This document shows positions 35,601 to 49,368 of a stretch of 64,000 nt of DNA, in pieces. This DNA comes from Mucor racemosus (taxonomy: Eukaryota > Mucoromycota > Mucoromycetes > Mucorales > Mucoraceae), in NCBI GenBank assembly GCA_027405735.1, contig JAPEHQ010000008.1:1550001-1614000 (forward strand). Direction: 5' to 3'. A model generated the notes under the pieces. The model made no database searches and was not told where the DNA came from. It worked only from the letters and a program-made list of their open reading frames with translations. The position numbers and the translations under genes were made by a program. Every line of letters starts with the position of its first letter. The stretch's first letter is position 1.

Positions 35601-38191
35601 TATGCAATTAGGTTGAATAAATTAGGATCCTACAAGTGTTAGTTAACCATTTTTGATAGTGATTTCCAATGAAATGAATTCATTTGATGAACTTTTGAAA
35701 AAGATGATGGGTATTATCATGGGTAATTCTGGTGCAGAATCTGGTGCAATTATTATCAAAGAAGGTGTATTTGGCATTGCTGCTTATTCGGTGCGATCTA
35801 CAGATACATGTCAAACATATGAACCTCCTCTTGCTCTTCGTGATGATGACGATAAAATATCCACATCTATTGTACATTATGTAATTCACACGCACACTAA
35901 TCTATTCATTTCCAACGTTGAAGGTGATCCTCGATTCAATACAGGCGATGGTGGTATGAAAAAGGGAGCAGTGATTTGTATGCCAATCATGCATAAAAGT
36001 ACCCTCGTTGGTGTGCTTTATCTTCAGGCAAACTTGAATGCGTTTACTCATAAACATGCTAATGTACTTGCGCTTTTATGTGACCAAATTGGTATTTCCA
36101 TCACGAATGCACTCTTGTTTAAATCTGTTCAAAAGGCAACAAAAGCTAATGCTCTTATGATCGAAAGTCAACTGAAGGCATTGGAAGAAGCCCGTGCAAG
36201 CAGAGAACAAGCTTTACGAGCTACTAAAATGAAATCTAACTTTTTAGCAAACATGTCTCATGAGTTGCGCACTCCATTTTCTGGTTTTTATGGCATGATA
36301 TCCTTGTTGAGTGAAACTCGTCTGGATGTAGAGCAAAGGGAATTTGTATCTATTGCTAAACAAAGTTGTGAAATGTTATTGCATATTATTGATGATTTAT
36401 TGGATTTTTCTAAATTGGAGGCGCATAAAGTGAAGCTATTACATGGTCTGTTTTATATTGAGGATCTCATTGCTGATCGAATGGAATTGCTTATAACACT
36501 TGCAACCAACAAGAATGTCGAATTGACTTATTTTATCGATGAAGATGTGCCTTCTATTATCTTTGGTGATGGTAATCGTATTGGTCAAATTTTGATGAAT
36601 CTTATAGGTAATGCAATCAAGTTTACACATCATGGTGAAGTCGTGGTTCGATGTTCTGTGGATAAAGATAGCGATACTCTCGAAGAACCTGATGATATGA
36701 CTCTCAAGATATCTGTGCAAGATACTGGTATTGGCATGTCCGAAGAAGAGATAAAGGGCTTGTTTTTACCTTTTAGCCAAGTAGATGGATCTACTACAAG
36801 GTACGGAAAATATCAAAATGAGTTTAACAGAGACTTATATATTTATATATTATAGAAATTTTGGTGGCACTGGTCTCGGTTTATCCATTTGTTTACAATT
36901 AGTCAAATTGATGCATGGTGAAATTCATGTCAACTCAGTTGTGAACAAAGGATCTACATTTACATTTACAATTCAAGTAAAGAACGGCGACACTGTAACC
37001 AAGACTGATGCACGCAATATCTCAATTAAAGAATTACAGGAGCAATTAGGACAGCCTCGCATATTGATAGTTGGAAATGAACGAGTTAAATTTATGATTC
37101 AATCATTTATACCGTGGGTTAAGCATTTAGAGCATAAAGATTTAGTAGCTGAAGGTATTGACGCAGCCCTATTGAATGCTAAAAATGATATACCCTATGA
37201 TAATATCGTCCTTGATTCACCAAAGCCCGAAGATTTCCTATCATTAATTAAGCATATCGAGGAAACACCTGCTCTTAGAAATATGCGTATTTTGATCTTG
37301 ATTGCGCCCACGGTTGATAACATTCGTCGCCATTTTGCGCATAGCACTGTAACCGCACGCAACGGCGACAAAGGTTCGCCTAGTCTTCCAGGTGGAATAC
37401 CTAACAACAGTGGCGAACACCTACAACATAATCATCTATTCCATCCCCTAGTTACGAGATTATCAAAACCTATTCGAACTGCGAAACTACTAAATGCACT
37501 TGTAAAAGAGCTACCTAAAACTGATGTTATAACTAAAATTGATGTAACCGATAAGAAAACGCTATTAGAGCTTACAGATCTGACCGCTTCTACAACTTCT
37601 ACAGCAGTGGCAACTACTACCAACGCCAGCGATATACTGAAACCAGGACCCGCCCAAGACATTGCTCCAATGCTAGTGACACCTCCTTATACAAGAAAGG
37701 ATCATGAAGGGTTTTCACCTGAAGAGTTAGCACAGTTCAAAGGCCAAAAAATCTTAGTTGCCGAAGATAATTTCATTGCACAAAGATTGATTGTTAAACA
37801 GTTGAATCGATTAGGTTTCATTGTAGAGAAATGTAATAATGGATTTGAATGTTTTGATACTTGGAAATCAAGAGGACCTGGTTTCTTTTTATTAGCTTGG
37901 ATAGATCACCATATGCCTGGATGTGATGGGTTGGAAGCAACAAGAAAGATTCGAGCACATGAAAAGGAAATGAAATGGAGTCCTTCATTGCCGATTATTG
38001 CACTAACAGGTACTACGTTGCATTTTATGATTTACTTTTTGATGATATCACTAAACTTTTATCTACGTTATGTAGCTGATATCCAATTAATTGCACAAAC
38101 AAACTGCTTTAATGCGGGTATGAATGATTATGTGACGAAACCTTTAATGCAAAAAGATTTAGCAATGATATTAAGAAAATATTGTTTGTAA
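29633..38191 (+). CDS. group-X hybrid histidine kinase with pseudokinase and AAA domains
   Basis: Eleven exons (29633-29859, 29920-31033, 31089-31823, 31883-31933, 32001-34235, 34288-34688, 34754-34937, 35005-35599, 35660-36800, 36856-38009, 38076-38191) give 2650 aa. In order: a Ser/Thr-kinase-like domain (about 45-440) with degenerate catalytic motifs (HGELRPSSF for HRD, NFG for DFG); a large ATPase with P-loop GPGGIGKST (about 573) and Walker B CLDDLQEAD (about 709); a helical-repeat middle; a GAF domain (about 1850-2005); HisKA with SHELRTPFSG (His near 2046); HATPase with NLIGNAIKFTHHG, DTGIGMS and GGTGLGLSI; and a receiver (about 2525-2648) with phospho-Asp in WIDHHMPGCDG and a TKPL lysine. 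This is the architecture of S. pombe Mak2/Mak3 and C. albicans Chk1, upstream of Ypd1 and Skn7/Ssk1-type regulators in oxidative-stress sensing. The role here is by homology. Confidence 0.93.
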
Positions 38192-38279
38192 ATTATGTAG
38201 TAATAAATAAAATGGAACTTCCATTATTAGAGCCTTTAATATGAAAAATTCAATTTCATAGTTTTCAATCTTCAAAATT

Positions 38280-39505
38280 GGAGTGTGCCTTCTTTCTATA
38301 ACTAACCTCATAATAAACATTTTTTTAGGATATACCTCAGAGACCACAAAACAGATATGAATTAGTCGCATTATGCTAGCTATTTCCTGAATTCATATTA
38401 TATCTCATGAAAGGCTCAAAAACGCGTAAAATTCACTGCTTTTTCCTTGAAGACTGGGTCTCATTTTTCATCCCTGCTCTACTTTTTGTTTTCACTAAAT
38501 AGCACCAAGATAAAATTATATGCCAATGTACCTGAGATGCTCAGCTTTAATCCAAAAACAAGTATCCGGAAATATCCTATTTTTTGCAGTTGGTATTAAT
38601 TTTTTCAGTGCTAATATTTCAGATTTTTTACGCGTATTTCACTGCTAATGGATTGAAAACTTTGAGGCTTCATATCTCTAGAAAAAATTAAGCTATACTA
38701 ACATTTTTTAATAATAAAACTTACTTGTTTTGAAGTACTCTATAACATATTTGAATATAAAAAAATTCTGAGCACTTTTATTTTTTTTCATTTTTTTTGA
38801 CATTTCTATAGTAGGTTCCAAAATATTGGTTAAATTGAGCAATATGTTTTTTGCATTTATGTCGTTAAGCTCGTTAAGTTCTCTCAGATCCAATTTAGAG
38901 TTTTTCAAAATATTGATTTTTCGTGGAGATATTCTCAAAAATATATACAAACAGGTGCCTCCATTTCTAGCTTCTATTTTTCCCTTATATACCCTCATCC
39001 AAAATTCTGAATCTGAAAAATTTTGGATAAAAAGCTAGTTTTCTCCACAGAAAATGCAGCTAAAGAATTCTGCAATAGTTCAATCGATAGATAATTTTCC
39101 TGCGCATCATTCTAGTTACTTATATTTTAAATATGCTTATAAAAAGTGATGTGTATTTTCAAAAAACCTCCAAAATTTCAATTGCATTTTGTGCACAATT
39201 TAATATAAAATATTTGTCTGAATTTTATTTAGATGGATGCAGAATTCAAAACTGTACAAAAACTATTTAATACACTAGGTCTACTTACTTTGCAGTTCAT
39301 GAGCATTTAAACGATTTTGTTTTTTTCATCATTTTTCGTCCATTTTTTAATAAAATAAATTTTGGAATCCCGTTATGATAAGCTGTAAGCCGTGATAAAA
39401 ACTATTATTTTAGTTATCTCGATGAAAAATCAATGTTTTTTGCTAAAACAAAAAGTGCAGAGTAGCCATCAATTAGATCTATCTTGTATCTTGTGAATAC
39501 AAAAA
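38280..39505 (+). repeat. Rep-A interspersed repeat, copy c
   Basis: This copy begins less than 100 bp after the histidine kinase stop and may supply its 3' UTR end. It aligns block for block with copies a and e. The minus-strand frame at 38708-38998 (96 aa, MRVYKGKIEARNGGTC) is open. Inside is an inverted repeat: 38907-38930 (aaaatattgatttttcgtgg) and 39415-39440 (ctcgatgaaaaatcaatgtt) pair with few mismatches. Confidence 0.87.
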
Positions 39506-39664
39506 ATAATCAACATCTCAAGTCAGGCGCTTAATTTTTTATAATTAATTTTAGATTAATTTTGATCAATATTACGCCTGTGTATTTTTATTCCGGCATT
39601 AACTCTTCTATTTTCGTACAGATATCAATAGCCCATAGAGGGGCAGTATATTATTCTTTGAGGA

Positions 39665-40225
39665 TTTGGCGTAATTTAATTCAATATACTGTAGTTTGTA
39701 TATATTGAGAAAATTACGGCCAAGGTGCACCTACTATTATGGCTAATGGCTTACGATGGCGCACTTTTACTGAAAACAATGAAAAATGCAATCTCTATGA
39801 ATACTAATCCAAGCAAGCTGCCACTCTATATGGGCATAGACGCAGGCATGAGTATATAGTTACTAAAAAAATTTCAGATATCAGCTTCCATGGGTCATTG
39901 TGCATTCGGTAAGTTTGAACAACAAGTTGGTTGTCTGCTGCTATTTACATCTATTAAGATCAGTAAGCTCATTAGTTCTCACTAGATATAAATCCAAACG
40001 AGCTCCCATTGGAATGGTGGATACATCTAGTGTTGATCCACAGAATTGCAAAGGTTCAGCCTTCTCAAGTTGCTGTGGAGATGGGGGAATCAAAACGCGC
40101 ATCCTTTTAAACTATTTAGTATAGATTGTGTCAGATATTCTTTGAATTTTTTTATAGAATCAAATAATGATTTGAAATTGAATTCTGAAGTTGCACTTAA
40201 TGGGCAGTAAATATACAAATAATAA
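39665..40225 (+). repeat. Rep-C repeat, uninterrupted copy
   Basis: It matches, in order, 53080-53284, 53865-53907 and 54438-54716. Shared blocks include the ccatgggtcattgtgc box at 39888-39903, the agtttgaacaacaagttggt box, and tcagatattctttgaatttt. It lacks both insertions seen in the other copy and so shows the empty target sites. No coding potential is evident. Confidence 0.8.
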
Positions 40226-40880
40226 CATATACATGATATAAAGTTTATCAATTGATCACAGTGAATAAAAAAAATTCACTCAATATGTAGAGTAAATTTT
40301 TGGGTAATAGTATATTGAGAATTGTTTAAAACCATGCGCATATATATTTTTATGTTTGCACATTTGTATGTATTTCTTTGTAAAATCTTTATCAAAACTA
40401 TTACATTTTCAAATCATCAACTCTAGATATTGTTATAGTGCCGTTTGTGTCTATTTTTATGGATTATCACGCCCAAAAAGCAGTTATATGTCTGAAAAGA
40501 AAAGCATGTAATGCTAACCCTGACATCTGAAATACATACGCTTATTTTTTTGCTTTGAAAAAAACCTACTTGAACAACACATAAACCGCCTTTTCGATGA
40601 TATAATATATAACGAAACATCCTTTATTTGTACTGATAAATTCGTTAATATCCGCGATTTAGTATTAAAATTGGAAGCGAAAGCATTACAGAATAATTTA
40701 GATAATACCAAATGTTTACAAGTTGTAATCTACTTGTCATCTCTCGGTCAAGTGTCAAAAGCACACAAAGAAGCCGATAGTAATAACTGATTTTAATTAT
40801 TATGGTGATTTACATAATAATATTTTGGTATATGTTTATTCTGTTGAATCAAAAGGAACAAATAATGCCAATTTACTTGA
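40226..40880. other. intergenic, downstream of DUO1
   Basis: AT-rich sequence lies between Rep-C and the stop of DUO1. Small open frames on both strands have no recognisable family. Confidence 0.45.
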
Positions 40881-41279
40881 TTATTCATTTGCAGGGCGTT
40901 TTTTACTATTCGTTTTCCAATTACTGTCTTCTAACACAGAGTTTATGTCTTGTGTTCTTTCCAATATTTGAGCCCAAATATTCAGTAGTTTATATGTTTG
41001 GCTTACATTTTCTGAAAATAAATGTATTTTATCGGTTGCTTCTTCAAAATCTTCTATAACACCTTCTAATGCTTGGTTAATTGATTTTATTGATTCATAT
41101 TCTGATTTTAATTGTTGATTTACTTGATGGGAATTGAAAGGATTGTCAATGGGTGGTTCTGATGGTTTTTGTGGTTGAAGTAGAAAGGTTGATCTTCTAC
41201 TACTTTTATTGAGTATACTATGGCGATGTTTAGATGTTAATTTAAGTGCTGCCTCTGTTTGTTCAATCTCGTCTTCCAT
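40881..41279 (-). CDS. DUO1: DASH complex subunit Duo1
   Basis: An intronless gene of 132 aa. The central block SINQALEGVIEDFEEATDKI is followed by HLFSENVSQTYKLLNIWAQI, then LERTQDINSVLEDSNW. These are the hallmark residues of Duo1. Family knowledge: Duo1 is one of the ten subunits of the DASH/Dam1 ring that couples kinetochores to microtubule plus ends in fungi. Length is short but typical for early-diverging fungi. The gene is divergent from the amino-acid permease with about 1.3 kb between starts. Confidence 0.9.
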   Translation of the reverse strand: MEDEIEQTEAALKLTSKHRHSILNKSSRRSTFLLQPQKPSEPPIDNPFNSHQVNQQLKSEYESIKSINQALEGVIEDFEEATDKIHLFSENVSQTYKLLNIWAQILERTQDINSVLEDSNWKTNSKKRPANE

Positions 41280-42432
41280 GATAATAATAAATTAAAGAAA
41301 ACAAAAAATGGAGAGAAAGTAAAGTTTGGTTTCAATAGGCGCCCTGTAACCCACGCGTCCTAATAGCGTGAAGTTCTTGGCCTTCATCTTTGTGTGGACA
41401 ACAGATACACAGAATTTGCTGTACTTAAAATGACAGCTTTTGTTCAACTTGATGCTTAAAAGTTCATTACATGCCATCATATCATATCATATAACAACAC
41501 AACATTTGACATTCAATTTCTTTTGATATTTATATAAAATTCAAACGTTAAATAGCTTGGGGGATTTATACACATATAAATCAACTTTTTTCGGGTTTCT
41601 CGGTTTCCCGTGATAAACCAACTACAACATTTGAGGGCAAAGGCCAATTAAAAAAAGTAAACAAACCCATTACAAATTGTTGACCCATATGTATATAGGT
41701 TAGTAGCGCTTTCATTCCATACATTTGGAAACAGAAGGTACCCGCTTGTCCTATATTATCATATAATAAATGTGTTTAACAGATATGAAAAAAAAAATCA
41801 ATTGATATACTATATCAATTATTAAAGAATTTTGTGAAATTTCTCGAGATTTTCAAGGTTCCTGGGTTTTAAAGAAAGGTGCTCTAGGATCAAAAAAAAG
41901 CCTTCTATATTTTTAATTTAAATACCAGAAGGATGGTTGTAACACTATAACCCACATACTTTAAATGTTTGGAATCTTAGATTTCATTTACACCGTGAGA
42001 AATATGTCAAAAAAAAAAGTTGAATGAATGAAGATCTCTTTGTTTTGTTTTCGGTGAAAACAAACTTACGCAAACAAGCGGTGATGAAAGAAAAAAGAAA
42101 ATATATTTTCTCTGATTTTATATATCATAAAAGGAACGTATGGAATGTATTTTTGATTCCATTATAATTGAATACATTTGATATTCCGTTTTTTTTTTTT
42201 TTTTTTTTTTTTTTTTTCAAATTTTAACGTTTATCCTAAAAAAATTAAAATGACTCACATGAAATTGAATTGAATATGTATGTACATAAATAAAGCCAAA
42301 ATGCAAATACTATCAAGATGGATTTTTTATATAAACCAAAAAGTGCCCAAAACACTCATTTAAGTTCCATCCCATTCGCCGCCGCCATCGAAACCAACAA
42401 GAAAATTTCTTTTACTAAATGAAATTTGTTTC

Positions 42433-42478
<46 letters not shown>

Positions 42479-42576
42479 TATATAAAAAGCAAAGCTGTTG
42501 ATCAAAAATTTTTTCGCTTTTTCTTTTTCGTTTTGAAATCAAATCGAAAAATCAATTAAATAAATTCTCCACTAAT
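41280..42576. promoter_or_regulatory. divergent intergenic region DUO1 / permease
   Basis: About 1.3 kb separates two divergent start codons. It holds two long homopolymer T runs, about 42190-42217 and 42437-42473, the second about 100 bp before the permease ATG. A GC-containing gccgccgccatcg patch lies at about 42377-42390. The first of the T runs and the gccgcc patch are plausible promoter parts, but no specific factor site is claimed. Confidence 0.5.
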
Positions 42577-44302
42577 ATGAAAGATCAGCTTGATCCTAGA
42601 TATAATGATCTTCGACCTGCTGAATCATCTACAAGTTCAGCAGTTTCATTAGGTGGTAGTGGTCGAATGGAAAAGAGAAATTCCATTACATCTGTTGAAT
42701 CAGGTGTCATGACAAATGATGGTGCTTCTATCGAAAGCAATGGCCCTACTGTTGTACCTCATATGGGTCTCCTTAGTAGTTGTAACATGGTAAGGTGTTG
42801 TTTACTATATAGTTGGACATGTCATCTAATTGAAATTTTAGATTGTTGGTCTTATCATTGGTAGTGGTATTTTTGCTTCTCCTGGTCCTGTCACATTAAA
42901 AGTAGGTGCTGTTGGCTCTTCTTTGGTTGTTTGGGCTATTGGTGGTATTCTCAGTATGATTGGTGCCCTTTGTTATGCTGAATTAGGTACAATGATTACA
43001 AAATCAGGTGGTGAATACCAATATTTGAAATCTTCTTATGGTTTATGTCTTGGTTTAACCTTTAGTTGGGCTAATCTTTTATTGACTAACCCTATCGGTA
43101 CTGCTTCTATTTCTACTGTATTTGCTCAATATATCATGGAAATGGCTTATTTCAACCCTGATGATCCCAATGGTGAAGATGTTGTTATGCCTGATTATGC
43201 TATTAAACTTGTTTCCATTGCTTGTATTTGGGTTGTTGTATTTTTCAATGCATTTGCCAGAAAGGCTGGCGCTATGGTCGCAAATGTTTTTACTGCAGCT
43301 AAATTACTTGCCTTGGCTATGATTATCATCATTGGTTGGGTCTGGCTCGGCAAGGGTAACACTCAAAATTTCCAAAATGCTTTCGAGGGTAGTTCTACAA
43401 ATGCTCTTGATTATGGTACTGCAATGTACATGGCTCTCTTTTCTTATAATGGCTGGAATAACTTGAATTATGGTATTGCTGAAGTCAAGAACCCTCAACG
43501 CACTTTACCCCTTGCTATTACTATTTCCTGTACTATTGTTACCATGGTTTACGTCTTGGGTAATATTGCTTATTTTGCTACATTACCTGTTGCTACTGTT
43601 GCTACATCTTCTACTGTCGCTATGCAACTTGGTATGGTTGCTATGGGTAAGGGTGGCGCTTATTTCTTTGCTCTCATGGTAGTCTTGTCTACTTTTGGTG
43701 CTGTAAATGGTAACGTTTGGGCTGCTTCTCGCCTTGTTATGACCGCTGCCAACGAAGATGCTGTCTTTATGCCTCCTCTTTTTGGTAAATTAAATGAGAA
43801 ACGTGAAACTCCTATCCGTGCTCTTATCCTTGTCGGTATTATTGCTACTATTTGGTGTATTCCTGGTGATTTCACATATTTAGCCAAAATGTATAGTTTC
43901 ACTGGATGGCTTTTCTATGGTTTCACCGTTTTCGGTTTGATTTTGATGCGTTACAAGAAGAAGACTAGAGATTTACCTAGACCATTCAAGATCTGGCTTC
44001 CTTTTGCCATCTTCTTTGTCATTATTGATATTTACCTTGTCGTTGCTCCTTTGATTGACGCTGGTTCTGCCGGTGTTTACCAATATATTATTTGTATTGT
44101 TATTGGTCTTTTGGCCATTCCTATTTGGTTTGTTCGTGTTAAAAAACCTAGCATTGGTCGCTTTTTATTTGGCTGGATTCCTGGATATCAAGAAGCTTAT
44201 ATTCTCGAGACTCGTAGAAAGAAGGAGCTTCGTAAGATTCATTTAGCAAACTTACAACGTCAAGAGCCTGTTGTTTTGGGCGATGAAAAAACCGAAATTT
44301 AA
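42577..44302 (+). CDS. MUP1: Mup1-like amino-acid permease (LAT/APC family)
   Basis: Two exons (42577-42789, 42842-44302) give 557 aa. A hydrophilic N-tail of about 70 residues is followed by about 12 membrane spans. The APC signature IVGLIIGSGIFASPGPV opens span 1. Other recognisable blocks are YAELGTMITKSGGEYQYL, FSYNGWNNLNYGIAEVKNPQ and GAVNGNVWAASRLVMTAAN. These fit the fungal high-affinity methionine permease Mup1 and related L-type transporters. Methionine as substrate is inferred from the family; other large neutral amino acids are possible. Codon use is strongly biased (ggt, gct, att), suggesting high expression. The short intron interrupts the codon pair just before the first span. 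Confidence 0.88.
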
Positions 44303-45673
44303 ACTGACTCTTCTTGGGTTTTGTACATATAAATACTTTTTTTTCTATCAAATGTCCTTCGTCGATACCCCCACACGAATGATATTTTCTCTTTCTATAA
44401 TGTTTGTCCCTTATCATTCTTTTTTTCTATCAATATTGTACTTTTTATAATTATAAATAAATCATTAATAAACCACTCAGAGGATTAAATATGAAAGTTT
44501 CTTTTGTCTTTGCTTTAAATTTGACATACAGCATATTGAAAAATGCTTTGATTTAGATAACAACACTTTGCATGAGGTGCTAGACATTTGTATAATCGTT
44601 TACAACATATAGAGCCACTTCAAATCTACCAAAATAGTTGTTCACATCTCATACCGAGCCACCTATTTATATTTATTTGGGCTTTAAAAAATAAGATAAA
44701 GCAAAATTGAAGTGTTTTCGATACTTAGACGACCAACCAAAGTATGCTCATATTTTTTTTAAAAGCAAAAGTATGTGCATTGTTATCAATAAGCTAGATC
44801 CATTTGTCAGTGCAAACAGCAAATCAAAATTTAAGCGAGTGAGGGCAAAAATATGGTAATTTTTTCAGTTTCCGATAGTATCAGGAATGGGCGGACCGCC
44901 GGACCTTTTCCGGGAGATTTTGTAATATGGTGATTCATATAAACTACAATCGTCCGGAAAATACCTTAATATTAAAACGCTATACATGTCGTAAAATATA
45001 TTAATGTGAATTATTCGTTGTAATAACCAGTAAATCTGCCTAACTACAGCATACTACACATGTTAATGGAGATACGGTATGTGATTTATTTTGCAGACTT
45101 TATTAAACATAAAATATTCATTTATTCACTATTGTAGACTCTAAGGCCAGTATACACTGTATCTGTTATTGCCTCGGATATTTTCGTATGTTTATTGCCT
45201 TGAACACATCGCGATTTAATCAATAATATAGTAGTATGATGCATCAATACCTCATCTTCCCTCCGAAACCAAAAAATGAAATATAGTTGAGCACGACCTC
45301 AACCATGTATACGGAGCTACAGGATGCACAGAATTTATTGAATATGTGATCTTCCGCAAGTTTTATATTATAATTTATATAGTACCATCCCATGTGCATT
45401 ATTCTATCTTTTTTCACAAGATTGAAATCATGATATGCTTCAATTTCGAAGATTCAATTTATTCTTGGGTACGTCTATTTTTTTAGTGGCACATTATATA
45501 ATGAAGTATGTTAGTTCTTCACAGCACGTTTTATCTATAAGATAACAACCGCATCTAAATTTTCAAAGGGTTTCAATTACTTTAGATCTGTACAACGTCG
45601 TACCAACCTCTAGAAAAAAGACATTTTTTATGTTTTTAGATTTTATTGACTTTATTTACAGCAACATATTTAT
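44303..45673. other. 1.4 kb gene-free interval
   Basis: The 3' flank of the permease has an AATAAA at about 44456. A GC-rich patch at 44884-44915 (gggcggaccgccggacc) stands out; its ccttttccgg is repeated inverted as ccggaaaatacc 40-60 bp later. No gene is seen. Confidence 0.5.
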
Positions 45674-46126
45674 CTAATAATAAAGAATATTAATCACAAA
45701 TGCAGCGGTTCCAGCAGTTGTTCTGATAATTTGCAATTTGCTCCACTTTGTAACAAGTTGATCGACCTTTTTATGATCATAGCTGCTACCTTCCTTTTCT
45801 ATAGCAAAGAGTTGATTATTGGTATGTCTCATAAACAAGATAGTATAAGGGAAACTAAGAAACGACAGAGCAGTAGAATAGATAAATCTAGTATCCTTGG
45901 TTCTATAGTAGCATACAGCATTTGCAGCTGTACTAACAAAGATACTAAGAATAGCAATTACGTGGGTCTTTTCGTAGACTTTATAAAAGACAGGCAATGG
46001 GTCCTTGGTTGATTTGATAGCGGGAACACATACAAAGTTCATGCAGATACCAATACCAGTAAATACACCATTAGCAAAGAGACCAATAGACCGAGGAGTG
46101 TAGATTAAAGTTGCTAATGAAGACAT
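45674..46126 (-). CDS. DUF1772 (anthrone oxygenase-like) membrane protein
   Basis: Intronless, 150 aa, with about four hydrophobic segments. The N-terminal span contains GLFANGVFTGIGICMNFVCV followed by VPAIKS, a Met/Pro-type motif as in DUF1772 proteins. Later blocks are FSKVYE-like VFYKVYEKTHVIAILSIFVS and a C-terminal VTKWSKLQIIRTTAGTAAFV. DUF1772 includes fungal anthrone oxygenases of polyketide pathways and many plain membrane proteins. No biosynthetic cluster surrounds it, so only the family is assigned. Confidence 0.75.
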   Translation of the reverse strand: MSSLATLIYTPRSIGLFANGVFTGIGICMNFVCVPAIKSTKDPLPVFYKVYEKTHVIAILSIFVSTAANAVCYYRTKDTRFIYSTALSFLSFPYTILFMRHTNNQLFAIEKEGSSYDHKKVDQLVTKWSKLQIIRTTAGTAAFVINILYY

Positions 46127-46693
46127 TTGATTTAGTTTTTTTTTTTAAATGTAAAAAATGAAAAGTAATGTAATTGTTCTCGTTATGCGAGGGTTTTTAT
46201 GTGATTCTAAAGCGGTAATGTTATTATCCGTTGCCGATCCGGGTTTAATCTTAATACGCCTCAAATCTAATGCTGCATTTTAGAATTTGAGTCATACCGT
46301 AGGAAGTGTATATTCTTTGGCACAAAATAAATTATTATTTTTAAATGCATACATAAAGATGTTTCAAATAAGATGTGAAGCTGATAGGTTGATATGCAAG
46401 AAATAATCATGGAATGACACATTCAGACTTTTCCCCCACAATTAAAAACCTTACAATAGCATGTTTACATAACCTTAACTGACAGAAAAAATTTTATTGA
46501 AAAAAAACAAATAAAGAATGCATATTTACCTATAACAATAATTCTGTATATATCTTTTGTGATTTTAATACTTGATAAACGCATGACCATACAGTTATTT
46601 ACGGACCAAGAAAGTCTAATTTGATCATGTTGAAAGTATAAATACTCAAGAAGCGTGCTTTCAACCGTTTTCTTTTCATCATTATATTATATT
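46127..46693. promoter_or_regulatory. divergent intergenic region DUF1772 / DUF202
   Basis: About 570 bp between two divergent starts of small membrane-protein genes. A T-rich leader precedes the DUF1772 ATG on its own strand. No specific regulatory motif is claimed. Confidence 0.45.
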
Positions 46694-47086
46694 ATGTTGA
46701 GTCAATCAGAGCTGCAAAACATTCGAGGTTTGTGTCCATTTATATCAAATTGAAAGAAAAAGTGCATTTTGGATATTGACATGTAAATGATAGCCTATCA
46801 AAGGACATTTGAAGGAGCTTATTGGAGAACAGCCCTTTCAGCATTTTCAATGGGTCTTTTGATATTAAAAGTATTTACAATTGAATTTTTTCATATATCA
46901 CTAGTGTTCTTTTCATTTGGCATGATGATGTTGTTTATTGCATACTTGCGACATCAACAATTTAAACACATATTCGACCCCAAAATTCCAGTCAAAACAA
47001 GTAGTAACATGGTGATTTTGACTTTTACGTTAAGCCTAGTTACTTTTGTGGTTTTGTTTCTACTGATCTTGCAATTGGATCCATAA
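46694..47086 (+). CDS. DUF202 (YidH-type) small membrane protein
   Basis: Two exons (46694-46727, 46794-47086) give 108 aa. The first exon codes only MLSQSELQNIR. The second carries AYQRTFEGAYWRTALSAFSM, the R-T-x-x-A-x-x-R-T-A-L pattern of DUF202/YidH proteins. Three membrane spans follow, the last ending LQLDP. In fungi the same domain occurs in the Vtc1 family and in small stand-alone proteins. The function of this one is unknown. Confidence 0.75.
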
Positions 47087-47226
47087 ATTGATCATGTGTA
47101 CTGCAATGATAAACTACATACTGCATCTACCGTGACACGTTGTTTACCCAATAAATTCGAGTTCTTTAATTTCTCACCCCTATTTTTATCTGCTCACTCT
47201 TTCTCTTTTTCTAATTTTTTGTTGAT

Positions 47227-49182
<1,956 letters not shown>

Positions 49183-49368
49183 ATAAATGTTGTTTATGGA
49201 TACATGCACTTATTTCCTCTTTCTTATGCTTTAAATGATGCACGTGGTAATGGATAGCTTTTGGAAAATAAGGTTTAAAATGGACTTATTCATTTCAAAT
49301 AGTCTTGGTACTTTCCTTTGTTCTTCTTTTCCTTTTCCTTTTTTTTCTATTATTATACTTTTAAAATC

